A stretch of DNA of 64,000 bases from Nostoc sp. CHAB 5824 (GTDB taxonomy: Bacteria; Cyanobacteriota; Cyanobacteriia; Cyanobacteriales; Nostocaceae). This document shows positions 34,449 to 43,347 of the stretch, one piece after another (within the stretch, counting starts at the first letter, position 1; the number at the start of each line of letters is the position of its first letter). Below the pieces are notes generated by a model that was not told where the DNA came from, ran no database searches, and saw only the letters and a program-made list of their open reading frames with translations. A program made the translations under genes and the position numbers. The stretch covers positions 124,001-188,000 of the forward strand of contig NZ_JAIVFT010000012.1 of the NCBI RefSeq assembly GCF_020829665.1, given 5' to 3'.

Positions 34449-35198
34449 CAGTATTTCCTTTAATGCAAGTTATTGTGCTGTGTCTATATCCACATTAATA
34501 CTTGAGACACACACCACACACTTACCGATCTAGTCGCAGTTGATCAAAAGACTTCTAGCAGTTGTGGGGTAAGGGGTAAGGGATAAAAGGGAAAGCGGCG
34601 ATAGAATTACCATGTACCCCTTTCCCCAAGAGTGCAAAAATAGTTTTGCAGAACGTCTAAAGTAAAGCTTTAGACGTTCTGCTAGTGATGCATCTACTTG
34701 CTGATAAAACTTCTGTACCTTGCGAATTAGTACCAGCATTTGCGTTTAGCCTGATTATCACTGGTTTATTTTTAACTTTCTCTGGTTTGTCTGTTGTTTT
34801 AAAGTAAAACACAAAGTTTGGTTTTGCTTACAAGTCAGGAATACCCTTAAATGAGCGCTTGTATTTAAATTATTTCGGTAGATGCATTCGATCTATTTAT
34901 CTTTACATGGTTTAGTTTTTTCGCGCCTATCTACTTATTTAAACAATATATGAATATGGAGTTTTACTTAGACTACAAACATTTGCAATCTCTACAAAGT
35001 GTGGCATAACAAAGCAAAGTTAAGATTATAGTTAAATACCAAGAGGTATATAAACATTTACTATTACAGCTTCTTTACAGCCTCTAAACATTATCTAAAC
35101 ATTATTAGTTACTAAAAAGCTACATAATTACTGTTATCTTGCCAGTTTCTTAGTTACTGCGGGATAGTGACTTAATTTTAAATTAAAGCTTTTATATT
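34449..35198. other. Long AT-rich spacer with a large hairpin
   Basis: The 750 bases contain GGGGTAAGGGGTAAGGGATA-type sequence (34563-34585), the inverted repeat at 34648 and a very AT-rich stretch before the GT-C gene. A minus-strand frame over 34530-34739 is composed of these repeats and is not called. No RNA gene is recognised. Confidence 0.5.
34648..34682. repeat. Perfect 15-bp inverted repeat
   Basis: GCAGAACGTCTAAAG and CTTTAGACGTTCTGC are separated by five bases. There is no clear T run on either side, so it is more likely a dispersed palindrome than a terminator. Confidence 0.7.
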
Positions 35199-36710
35199 AT
35201 GAATTGTGTTGCTAAATTAAATAGAATTGACTTTCTAGTTTTGATTGTTATTGTCATAATTGGGCTTGTACATTTACCTTTTCCATTTGACGGAGATCAA
35301 GCATTTTTTAGGCTAGGTGCTTGGGAGATGCAACAAGGAAAGATACTCTATCGTGATTTTTGGGATATTAAGCAACCGGGGATTTTCTGCTTTTATTTTT
35401 TGGCAGGAACTTTGTTTGGTTTTAATGAGATTGGTATTCATGCCTTTGAACTTATTTACATGGTATTTTTTTCGATAATATTGCTGCTGACTCTAAAAAG
35501 CTATTTTCGGCATCAGATAATCGCAAGTCTAGTACCTTTGTTAACGGTTGGTGTTTACTATATTGTTTCAGGTGCTTGGCATCTTACTCAAGTGGAAGCG
35601 CTAGTTGGTTTTCCTTTATTCCTTTGTCTTTGGCTAACTTTTCAATCTTTTAAAACCGAAGGAAAGCAAAGATTTATCCTGGTTTTACTGTCAGGCTTTA
35701 TTGGTGGAATTATCCTTCTATTTAAATTAATATTTCTGTGTATTTTGTTTTCATTTTGGCTAACTATATTAATGTATTCTGTATTAATCAAGCGGGAGAG
35801 CATTAAAAAAATATTTATTGAAATTTGTTTGCCAATTTTTATAGGTATTATGTTTCCTCTTTTAGTAGTTGCCACCTACTTTGTCTGGTTTAATAGTTTT
35901 TCAATAGTGTATCAGACATTCTTTATATATCCACCTCTTATTATTGCTAATTCTGCTTTGGAGCAAAGTGACTTTATTTCGGGAATAAAATGGTTCTTGC
36001 AGAGTTTTTATCCTTTAGTCTTAATAGCTATTATTGCAGTTGATGCTTCATTACGTAAGTCTAAAAATATATTTACTTTACTACTTATTGTTTGGTGTGT
36101 TTTTGGTTCAAGTGTTATTGTTCTACAATATAAAGCCCTATGGGAATACCATTTTTTACTATTATTTGTACCCATAGGTATTTTAGCAACTAAAGGATTA
36201 GATATATTATGGAACTATTTAAAAGAATTAAGTTCCCCAGTTCCGACAATTTTGCTCATATTTTTATTGTTATTACCTTTATCATCCACCCTGATAAAAA
36301 AGAGTGTAACTCTGGTTAATAATAACTTTGCTTTAACTGAAGATACACGATTGGAATATCAGACTGTCTTTAGAAAAAAATATCCATCTCTCCACTCAGA
36401 GGCTAACTTTATCTCTCAACCAGAAAGTCTTGCTGGTGAGATTTATGTAGCTGGTGATCCATCTATTTACTACTTTTCTGGGCGGACTCAAGCAACAATA
36501 CTACGTGGTTGGGCACTTGAATATTTTTTGCCTGAACAATGGGTAAAACTTATAGAGCAATTAGATTCATCAAAGCCTCCTTATATCTTTATTGATTATG
36601 GGCCCCAGGCTATAATTAAAGAATATTTCCCCAAAATGCTAGAATTTGTTGAGCAAAAATACCAAGTTTTACGTCAAAGTAATAACGGTATTTGGTATAT
36701 CATCAAATGA
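35199..36710 (+). CDS. Polytopic GT-C/ArnT-PMT-like glycosyltransferase family protein
   Basis: The 503-residue protein has about 11 membrane helices. After the first helix comes FDGDQAFFRLGAWEMQQGKI then LYRDFWDIKQPG, the acidic loop typical of dolichyl/undecaprenyl-phosphate sugar-dependent GT-C enzymes. The C-terminus is a soluble region of about 110 residues. It probably moves a sugar from a lipid carrier to an envelope molecule. The gene is AT-rich compared with its neighbours and stands alone. The acceptor is unknown. Confidence 0.75.
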   Translation: MNCVAKLNRIDFLVLIVIVIIGLVHLPFPFDGDQAFFRLGAWEMQQGKILYRDFWDIKQPGIFCFYFLAGTLFGFNEIGIHAFELIYMVFFSIILLLTLKSYFRHQIIASLVPLLTVGVYYIVSGAWHLTQVEALVGFPLFLCLWLTFQSFKTEGKQRFILVLLSGFIGGIILLFKLIFLCILFSFWLTILMYSVLIKRESIKKIFIEICLPIFIGIMFPLLVVATYFVWFNSFSIVYQTFFIYPPLIIANSALEQSDFISGIKWFLQSFYPLVLIAIIAVDASLRKSKNIFTLLLIVWCVFGSSVIVLQYKALWEYHFLLLFVPIGILATKGLDILWNYLKELSSPVPTILLIFLLLLPLSSTLIKKSVTLVNNNFALTEDTRLEYQTVFRKKYPSLHSEANFISQPESLAGEIYVAGDPSIYYFSGRTQATILRGWALEYFLPEQWVKLIEQLDSSKPPYIFIDYGPQAIIKEYFPKMLEFVEQKYQVLRQSNNGIWYIIK

Positions 36711-36848
36711 TAGATAAAATTTTCAATTTATTACTGCTTATAGTAGTAGAAAGATAATAAATTATTTACAGTCATATTAAAAATTGGGTAGAATAGAGAG
36801 TATTGCAATGGACTGTATTCTACTAATAGGGGCGGGTTTCATATTGTG

Positions 36849-36941
36849 CTAGTCTAGCAGTTGGACTAGGATGAGGTAAGCGATCGCTAAAATAACCGAA
36901 ATCAAACCTGTAAGAATAGCAATTAATTTTGAACGTTCCAT
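36849..36941 (-). pseudogene. Decayed copy of the 61-residue membrane protein gene
   Basis: The frame reads MERSKLIAILTGLISVILAI then AYLILVQLLD and stops at TAG exactly where the intact copy (34263-34448) has TAC for Tyr. Beyond the stop the homology continues as HNMKPAPIS before diverging. The leader (CTTGCATTACAGGAAATACT) also matches. It is either a recent nonsense-mutated duplicate or a shortened 30-residue membrane peptide still being made. Confidence 0.8.
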
Positions 36942-36997
36942 TAGTATTTCCTGTAATGCAAGTAGAATAACTCTGTATTGAGTCATCAATGAGGATG

Positions 36998-37026
36998 GCG
37001 TAGGCGCAGCCCACCGTAGGTATCGC
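36998..37026 (-). repeat. 29-bp dispersed repeat upstream of Uma2 gene
   Basis: The top strand reads GCGTAGGCGCAGCCCACCGT then AGGTATCGC. It ends one base before the ATG of the Uma2 gene, so it replaces the usual ribosome-site region. Confidence 0.8.
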
Positions 37027-37027
37027 T

Positions 37028-37615
37028 ATGACTGCAACCACAAAAAAATTTACTTTTGCAGAATATCTTTTGTATAACGATGGCACGGATACCCAATATG
37101 AATTGGTAGATGGAGAATTAATTCCTATGAGCCTTGGCACTGGCAAGCACGGTGGCATCTCCAAGTTTTTAGAGCGAAGCTTTGATGATGAAAGTGCCAA
37201 AATGGGCCAGAATTGGACAGCACAAAAGTTTTCTGTCGGAGTGCGTTCGCCACGGGTGGGACGCTGGGACACCTCACGAATTCCAGATGTAGTAGTATTA
37301 CCAACACAGCAGTGGGAAGCACTTTCTAATCGAGAGGCTGTAATCGAACTCAACGAAACTCCCCCCATATTAGTAGTAGAAGTCGTCAGCGAATCGACAC
37401 AAACCACGGATTATCGCAGCAAACGTTCTGAGTATGCTGTTCTGGAAATTCCCGAATACTGGATTGTTGACCCGATTCAAGAGATAGTAACAATATGCAC
37501 CCTAGTAGAAGGGTTCTATGATGCTGTTGCATTCCGAGGACAAGAACGCATCATTTCTTTTACTTTTCCACAGTTGGATTTGAGTGCCGAACAAGTCTTG
37601 GCAGGACAAAAGTGA
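37028..37615 (+). CDS. Uma2 family (DUF820) predicted endonuclease
   Basis: The 195-residue protein has the PD-(D/E)xK-type pattern of Uma2 proteins: FTFAEYLLYNDGTDTQYELV and DGELIPM at the N-terminus, SRIPDVVVLP with the catalytic Asp, PPILVVEVVSEST with Glu, and DYRSKRSEYA with Lys. The family is greatly expanded in cyanobacteria and its role is not settled. A dispersed repeat occupies the leader, so no ribosome site is visible. Confidence 0.9.
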   Translation: MTATTKKFTFAEYLLYNDGTDTQYELVDGELIPMSLGTGKHGGISKFLERSFDDESAKMGQNWTAQKFSVGVRSPRVGRWDTSRIPDVVVLPTQQWEALSNREAVIELNETPPILVVEVVSESTQTTDYRSKRSEYAVLEIPEYWIVDPIQEIVTICTLVEGFYDAVAFRGQERIISFTFPQLDLSAEQVLAGQK

Positions 37616-37691
37616 ACTCTCAATTACTACCCCAATTTGCAGGCGGCATTGTGCAGGCTAACATTGTTAACGCCGCTATCTCAACGGTGAT

Positions 37692-37717
37692 GCGATGCCT
37701 ACGGCGGCAAGCTACGC
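37692..37717 (+). repeat. Dispersed repeat at the break of a vapC gene
   Basis: GCGATGCCTACGGCGGCAAG then CTACGC matches the 29-bp repeat family with a short internal change. It lies at the point where homology of the broken PIN gene begins. Confidence 0.75.
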
Positions 37718-38032
37718 AGTTGCAAGAGTGATAGCCTTGCCAAATATCGTCCTACCATTACCTGTTGTTGCTGAACTGTTGTTTGGAGCGGAAAATTCTG
37801 CGCGTTTCTTGCAAAACTTGACTCGCTATTCAGAGCTTGTGCTGTGGTTACAATGGGGCGAGAAACCGCTACATTCTATGCCCAAACACGCCTTTCCTTA
37901 AAGCGCAAAGGTAAACCGATCCCAGAAAATGACATTTGGATTGCAGCCCAATGTCTGGAATGTAGCTGGAGATTAGCTACAAATGATCAGCATTTTAGCT
38001 ATGTAGATAGTCTTATAGTGGAACAGTGGTAA
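37695..38032 (+). pseudogene. Broken vapC-like PIN-domain gene
   Basis: Two frames carry one PIN domain. The first gives IVLPLPVVAELLFGAENSAR then FLQNLTRYSEL; the second, shifted near 37840, gives FYAQTRLSLKRKGKPIPEND then IWIAAQC and LATNDQHFSYV. The N-terminal strand with the first catalytic Asp is missing and replaced by a dispersed repeat (37692-37717). The gene is therefore both 5'-disrupted and frameshifted. No intact antitoxin gene is seen upstream. Confidence 0.8.
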
Positions 38033-38090
38033 TCAGTGGCTGTAGTTCAACAATCTGGCTTTTCACGGCATCTGGAAAACCTCACTTCTA

Positions 38091-38150
38091 TTTCTCTCTC
38101 CTAAAAGGAGAGGACTTTGAATTTTCCCCCTTCCCGCCACGGGTTGGGGG
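38091..38150. repeat. Dispersed CTCTCCTAAAAGGAGAG-type repeat
   Basis: The palindrome TCTCTCTCCTAAAAGGAGAG followed by a CCCCCTTCCCGCCACGGG block resembles 20650-20711. Confidence 0.7.
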
Positions 38151-38207
38151 TTAGGGGGTTAGGTTTTTGGTGGACTTTTCCACATAACGTGAAAAGTCAG
38201 GTTCAAC

Positions 38208-38525
38208 AATGAGTCTTTTATATTCGTGAACGAAGCTTTGAACTCCGTCAACGAGTCTTTTATACTCGTGAATGAGTCTTTGAACTCCGTCAACGAGTCT
38301 TTTATGTTCGTGAACGAGGCTTTGATCTCCATTAATGAGTCTTTGAACTCCGTTAATGAGTCTTTTATACTCGTGAACGAGTCTTTGAACTCCGTTAATG
38401 AGTCTTTGATACTCGTGAACGAGTCTTTGAACTCCGTTAACGAGTCTTTTATACTCGTTAACGAGTCTTTGAACTCCGTTAACGAGTCTTTTATACTCGT
38501 TAACGAGTCTTTGAACTCCATTAAG
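38208..38525. repeat. 21-bp heptad minisatellite, locus 1
   Basis: About 15 units of 21 bp alternate between two versions (AACGAGTCTTTGAACTCCGT and AACGAGTCTTTTATACTCGT). The array is open on both strands: the plus frame gives NESLNSVNESFILV and the minus frame gives DSLTEFKDSFTSIK, each with a 7-residue period. A minus-strand frame (38159-38602, 147 residues) or a plus-strand frame (38226-38570) could be expressed as a coiled coil, but neither has a convincing ribosome site. It ends 75 bp before the pentapeptide-repeat gene. Confidence 0.85.
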
Positions 38526-38600
38526 GAAAAATATCTAGCCATTCCTAAATGTACAGGGGTGAGGGTGTAGTAAAATTTGCTCACCTTTGTAAAGTGGAAC

Positions 38601-40691
38601 ATGGCTTTAGACTTCTCCGGTCAAAATCTCCGAGGACGCAACTTCAAAGGTAGACAAGACCTTGCGGGTGCAAACTTTAGCTATGCCGACATCCGAGGGG
38701 CAAACTTCACCAATGCTAATTTAACAGGGGCAAACTTCAGTCATGCCAAAGCTGGACTGCAACGCCGGTGGGCAATTTTCCTAGTCCTTGTCTCGTGGCT
38801 TTTGTCGGGACTCTCAGGAATTTTATGGCTTTACAACGGTTCTTTCGTGCCACAAATATTTGATTTCAGCTTAAAGAATCAGATTAACAACTGGATTTTT
38901 TTAATCGTATTGATTTCCTTTTTCTTCCTCACAATTCGCCAAGGAGTAGCAGCTGGTTTAGGAGCCGGAGCCTTCGTCGTAAGCTGTTACGCAGCCGTAG
39001 GTATAGCTTTTGCCGTAGCCCAACCCATCGTAGGAGGAAGAGTCATCGCTGTAGCCTTAACCCCAGCCCTATACGGAGCCTTCGTCGTAGCCTTCACCTT
39101 AGCCTTTGCCGTAGCCTTTGCCGTAGCCTTTGCCGTAGCTTTTGCCGTAGCTGGAGCCTTCACCGCAGCCATAGCCTTCACCGCAGCCATAGCCGCAACC
39201 GTAGCCATAGCCGTAGCCGTAGCCGCAAGACCCTTCACCGTCGCCGTCGCCGTCGCCTTCGCTGGAGGCTTCGCCGTCGCGGTAGCTGGAACGTTACTTA
39301 GCATCTATATTAGTTGGCGAGCCATGAAAGGAGATCAAAAGCACTCCTTAATTCGCAATATCGCGATCGCCTTTGCTGCAATAGGAGGTACAAGTTTTCG
39401 TGGCGCTGACTTAACCAATGCTGATTTCACCCAAGCCACACTCAAGAGTACAGATTTCCGAAACACTATTCTTGTCTGTAGCCATTGGCATCAAGCCAAA
39501 ATGCTTGACCGTGTTCGTCCTGGCTCAACTTATCTGCAAAACTCACAAGTACGTCAACTGCTGGTTACAGGACAGGGACAGGATAAAAACTTTGACCGTG
39601 AAGACCTGCGGGGTATCAACTTACAAAAAGCTAACCTAGCGGATGCCAGCTTTATTAGCGCCGATCTCAGTGAAGCCAACTTGCAAGATGCCGATTTGTC
39701 AAGAGCAAAGCTGAAGCAAACGCAACTAGATGCAACCGATTTAACAGGTGCAACACTGACTGGCGCGTACATTGAAGATTGGGGAATTACAAATACAACT
39801 AAATTGCATGGGGTGAGGTGTGAATATGTCTTCATACGCTTACCCACAAAAGAAGATCCTGACCCGCTTCGCAAACCTGATAATAAGCAAGAGGTATTTG
39901 CAAACGGGGATTTTGCCGACTTCATCCAGCCAATTTTTGACACCCTTGACCTTTACCATAATCAAGGCGTTGACCCCCGCGCTGTTGCGATCGCTTTCAA
40001 AAACCTCGCCGAAAACCATCCCGAAGCCGAGTTAGAAATCGTGGCAATGGAGAAACGCGGCGATGATAAAATCTTGCTCAGAGCCAAAACCGCAGCAGGT
40101 AGCGATAAATCTCAACTGAGTGCAGAATATTTTGATGACTATAATCAACTCAAAGCTTTATCGCAGAGTCAGCAATTATTGCTGGTAGAAAAAGATAAGC
40201 GCATTATTAGTTTAGAAAATATGGTAGACACTGCACTCCAGCAGCCGAAATTTTATACACAAGGAAATACCAACATGTCAGATATCAGCGGCATCAATAT
40301 TCAAGGTAGCAGTAATGTTAGCGGTATCGCTGGCAATAGTTCTATTGCTAATCTAGGAACCATCAGCGGTAATGTAAGTATTGCCCTCAGTCAGTTACCT
40401 GATGCAACCGATGCCGAGAAACCAGGAATCAAAGAATTATTGTCGCAGTTGCAAGATGCAATTATACAATCCACATATTTGCCAGAAGAAGAGAAAGCCG
40501 AAGCGCTAGAACAGGTGAAAGCTTTAGCAGAAGCAGGTAAAAATCCCCAAGAATCCACCAAGCAGAAGACGGCAAAAACAGCAATCACTATGTTGAAAGG
40601 GATATTTACAGGCTTACCTGCTGTTGCTTCTCTGGTGGAAGCGGGTAATAAATTATTGCCTGCGATCGCAAAATTATTCGGTTTGGGATAA
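38601..40691 (+). CDS. Pentapeptide-repeat membrane protein with an Ala/Val-rich membrane region
   Basis: The 696-residue protein starts with pentapeptide repeats (GRNFKGRQDLAGANFSYADI), then two hydrophobic helices and a striking Ala-Val-Phe-rich stretch (about 110-235; repeated AFAVAFAVAFAVA), then a second pentapeptide block (about 265-400; ADLSEANLQDADLSRAKL). A soluble C-terminal part contains GINIQGSSNVSGIAGNSSIA and ends LLPAIAKLFGLG. The ATG at 38601 is preferred to a TTG at 38577. The function is unknown; the layout suggests a membrane-anchored scaffold. Confidence 0.85.
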   Translation: MALDFSGQNLRGRNFKGRQDLAGANFSYADIRGANFTNANLTGANFSHAKAGLQRRWAIFLVLVSWLLSGLSGILWLYNGSFVPQIFDFSLKNQINNWIFLIVLISFFFLTIRQGVAAGLGAGAFVVSCYAAVGIAFAVAQPIVGGRVIAVALTPALYGAFVVAFTLAFAVAFAVAFAVAFAVAGAFTAAIAFTAAIAATVAIAVAVAARPFTVAVAVAFAGGFAVAVAGTLLSIYISWRAMKGDQKHSLIRNIAIAFAAIGGTSFRGADLTNADFTQATLKSTDFRNTILVCSHWHQAKMLDRVRPGSTYLQNSQVRQLLVTGQGQDKNFDREDLRGINLQKANLADASFISADLSEANLQDADLSRAKLKQTQLDATDLTGATLTGAYIEDWGITNTTKLHGVRCEYVFIRLPTKEDPDPLRKPDNKQEVFANGDFADFIQPIFDTLDLYHNQGVDPRAVAIAFKNLAENHPEAELEIVAMEKRGDDKILLRAKTAAGSDKSQLSAEYFDDYNQLKALSQSQQLLLVEKDKRIISLENMVDTALQQPKFYTQGNTNMSDISGINIQGSSNVSGIAGNSSIANLGTISGNVSIALSQLPDATDAEKPGIKELLSQLQDAIIQSTYLPEEEKAEALEQVKALAEAGKNPQESTKQKTAKTAITMLKGIFTGLPAVASLVEAGNKLLPAIAKLFGLG

Positions 40692-40754
40692 TTTAACGTG
40701 AGTTAGCCAAACCTCTCCCAGCCTTAAATTAAAGCTCAATTCTTGCCCTCTCTA

Positions 40755-40920
40755 ACTCGGCTACGGTGTATACATAAGTCAAATTACCCCCCTTAATCCC
40801 CCCTTTCCAAGGGGGGAAAAACAAATCTAGTTCCCTCCCTAATCCATCGGGGAGGGTTAGGGTGGGGTAAAAACCAGATTCGTAAACTACTTCAGACTTG
40901 TGTGTACACCGTAGCCGAGT
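40755..40920. mobile_element. 166-bp MITE-like element with 26-bp terminal inverted repeats
   Basis: The ends ACTCGGCTACGGTGTATACA-TAAGTC and GACTTGTGTGTACACCGTAG-CCGAGT are inverted repeats matching at 24 of 26 positions. The interior has two further hairpins (CCCCCCTTTCCAAGGGGGG, CCCTCCCTAATCC...GGGAGGG). There is no open frame and no clear target duplication. It lies between the pentapeptide gene and the CruP-like gene. Confidence 0.75.
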
Positions 40921-41029
40921 CGGGGAGGGACGGTTTTATGTAGTAAGTAAAACCAGGGAGAGGTCTTTTTATTCAGCTACTTTCTTCATTCTCAGGTAGT
41001 TTTGGAATGTAGAGTTGAGTTTTTCCAAA

Positions 41030-42577
41030 ATGTCTCTAACTGAAGAAATTCTTTCCCAATTACCCGGCGATGTTTTAGCAGGATTGCGCCAAGGCGATCG
41101 CATTCTAACATCTCTGCGCGAAAACTCCGCACCAGTACCAACGCTAGTTAAAGAAAGTCAACAGCCTTTAGGAGTTGTAGACTGGGATGTGCTTATCTGC
41201 GGTGGCACATTGGGTATTTTAATTGGTTGCGCCTTAGCGGTGAAGGGACTGCGGGTGGCATTGATGGAACGGGGTATTTTGCGGGGGAGGGAACAAGAGT
41301 GGAATATTTCTCGCAAAGAATTAGATGTGTTTGTGGAATTGAACTTGCTGACTGAGGAGGAATTAGAGAGTGCGATCGCCACTCAATATAACCCGGCGCG
41401 AGTTAGTTTTAATGGCGGTACAGAAGTTTGGGTAGAGGATGTCTTAAATATCGGTGTAGATCCAGTTTATTTATTAGCTACTTTGAAAACCCGATTTCTC
41501 GCTGCTGGTGGAAAGTTGTTAGAAAACACACCCTTTACCGAAGCGGTGGTTCATCCAGATGGGGTGATGGTAAATAACCAACTCAAAACTCGCTTGTTAA
41601 TCGACGCGATGGGACATCTTTCACCCATCACCCAACAAGCACGCCAAGGAAAAAAACCAGATGCACTGTGCTTGGTTGTAGGAAGTTGCGCTCAAGGTTT
41701 TCCGGAAAATAACTCAGGCGATTTATTATTATCATTTACATCTTTGCAGAATCAATGTCAGTACTTCTGGGAAGCCTTCCCAGCCAGGGATGGCAGAACA
41801 ACTTACTTGTTTACCTACATGGATGCACATCCCCAACGCTTGAGTTTAGAAGCTCTATTTGAAGAATATCTGCGTCTTTTACCAGAATATCAGGGAGTGG
41901 AATTGAGCAAGCTGAAATTTCAACGAGCGCTATTTGGTTTCTTTCCCACCTATCGCCAAAGTCCATTGGAAACTCCTTGGAGTCGCATTCTACCAGCCGG
42001 AGATAGCAGTGGTAGTCAATCTCCCTTGAGTTTTGGTGGTTTTGGGGCAATGGTACGTCATCTGAAGCGTTTAACTTATGGCATTTACGAAGCGCTGGAA
42101 ACAGAACAATTATCTGCAAAAGCATTAACACTGCTGCAACCCTATCAGCCAAGTTTGACTGTCACCTGGTTGTTTCAAAAGGCGATGAGTGTTGGTGTAA
42201 ATCAAAAAATTGCTCCAGATCAAATTAACCAACTACTCTCAGCGGTATTTCAGGAAATGCAACAGTTAGGTACACCAGTGTTAAAACCATTTTTACAAGA
42301 TATAGTGCAGTTTTCGGCATTAACACAAACACTGTTAAAAACTGGTTTATACCATCCGGTATTAGTTGCCAAAATAATTCCGCAAGTAGGTTTGGCAAGT
42401 TTGTTAGATTGGATGTTACATTACAGTAATTTAGGTGTATACACTGCCTTGTTTTGGCTAAGTCCAATGCTAGAAACATGGATTAAGAATCAAGCAAATG
42501 AACAACAATATTATTGGCATCGTTTGATTGATGCCTGGAAGTATGGTTCTGGCGGTGATTACTCAGATGAAACTTAG
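41030..42577 (+). CDS. CruP/CruA-type lycopene cyclase-like flavoprotein
   Basis: The 515-residue protein has an FAD-binding Rossmann start (DVLICGGTLGILIGCALAVK, then LRVALMERG) followed by the CruA/CruP-type signature RGREQEWNISRKELDVF. A second conserved block is ILPAGDSSGSQSPLSFGGFG. CruA is a lycopene cyclase in green sulfur bacteria and some cyanobacteria; CruP is a paralogue linked to carotenoid and oxygen-stress chemistry. I cannot separate the two without alignment, but CruP is the more widely kept form. The ATG at 41030 is preferred to a TTG at 41015. Confidence 0.75.
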   Translation: MSLTEEILSQLPGDVLAGLRQGDRILTSLRENSAPVPTLVKESQQPLGVVDWDVLICGGTLGILIGCALAVKGLRVALMERGILRGREQEWNISRKELDVFVELNLLTEEELESAIATQYNPARVSFNGGTEVWVEDVLNIGVDPVYLLATLKTRFLAAGGKLLENTPFTEAVVHPDGVMVNNQLKTRLLIDAMGHLSPITQQARQGKKPDALCLVVGSCAQGFPENNSGDLLLSFTSLQNQCQYFWEAFPARDGRTTYLFTYMDAHPQRLSLEALFEEYLRLLPEYQGVELSKLKFQRALFGFFPTYRQSPLETPWSRILPAGDSSGSQSPLSFGGFGAMVRHLKRLTYGIYEALETEQLSAKALTLLQPYQPSLTVTWLFQKAMSVGVNQKIAPDQINQLLSAVFQEMQQLGTPVLKPFLQDIVQFSALTQTLLKTGLYHPVLVAKIIPQVGLASLLDWMLHYSNLGVYTALFWLSPMLETWIKNQANEQQYYWHRLIDAWKYGSGGDYSDET

Positions 42578-42600
42578 AATTTTACCTGTGTGAGGATAAC

Positions 42601-43305
42601 ATGATTGAACGCAAATCATTAGGAATCAAATACTTTGCAGTGCTGATTGGATTCCTGCGCGATCGCCAAGGATTTCTAGAGGAAGTTCGCCAAGGTACAA
42701 GATTACCAACTAAAATTATTTCGCTGCTAGTTTGCAGTTCTTTATTTCTCGCCGCTTATGGTGGAATCATTGGTGCATACCATAGTTGGATGCAAGCTTT
42801 GTCTTCCGCCATTAAACTCCCGGCCCTTTATTTAATCACACTTCTGATTTGTATCCCGACGTTGTTCTTTGCTAACATTATTTTTGGCTCAAAACGGACT
42901 TTTGGACAGCATTTAGCATTAGTGCTGACTGCTGTTTCAATCACGAGCGTACTTTTATTTAGCTTTGCACCAATTACACTGTTTTTCTTGATTACTACCA
43001 ATAATTACCAATTTTTAATTCTGTTAAATGTATTCGTCTTTGCTTTAACTGGATTTATTGGTGTTTCATCTTTATATCAAGCCACGAGTTTAGTTTTAGA
43101 ACAAGATAATGAAGGTAGCAAGACACGCCAGAAAATTTTGCAATTTTGGTTATTTCTTTACGCTTTCGTAGGCAGTCAGTTAGGCTGGACTCTCAGACCG
43201 TTTTTTGGTACACCTGATTCTGCTTTTCAACTATTCCGTGAAAGAGAAGGTAATTTCTATTTGAGTGTTATTCAAGCTATTAGCTATCTCTTAGGAATTC
43301 GTTAA
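42601..43305 (+). CDS. Polytopic membrane protein, first of a tandem pair
   Basis: The 234-residue protein has about five to six membrane helices and a basic N-terminus (FLRDRQGFLEEVRQGTRLPT). It is a close paralogue of the next gene. I recall such cyanobacterial proteins labelled 'actin-binding WH2 domain-containing', but no actin-related role is visible, and the layout resembles Yip1-like membrane proteins. It starts 23 bp after the CruP-like gene and is probably co-transcribed with it. Confidence 0.75.
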   Translation: MIERKSLGIKYFAVLIGFLRDRQGFLEEVRQGTRLPTKIISLLVCSSLFLAAYGGIIGAYHSWMQALSSAIKLPALYLITLLICIPTLFFANIIFGSKRTFGQHLALVLTAVSITSVLLFSFAPITLFFLITTNNYQFLILLNVFVFALTGFIGVSSLYQATSLVLEQDNEGSKTRQKILQFWLFLYAFVGSQLGWTLRPFFGTPDSAFQLFREREGNFYLSVIQAISYLLGIR

Positions 43306-43347
43306 ATATTCATTAGTAATTTAACAAAACATACAACATATAAAAAT

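Noticed and set aside
34530..34739. 69-residue minus-strand frame
   Set aside because: It consists of the GGGGTAAGGGG-type run and a 15-bp inverted repeat; no ribosome site.
36823..37407. 194-residue minus-strand frame
   Set aside because: It is antisense to the Uma2 gene and runs into the decayed small-gene copy in another frame.
38208..38525. CRISPR array
   Set aside because: The units are contiguous without unique spacers and have a 21-bp period.
38159..38602. 147-residue minus-strand heptad-repeat protein as a definite gene
   Set aside because: Its start overlaps the start of the pentapeptide gene and no convincing ribosome site is seen; reported as a repeat and a finding instead.
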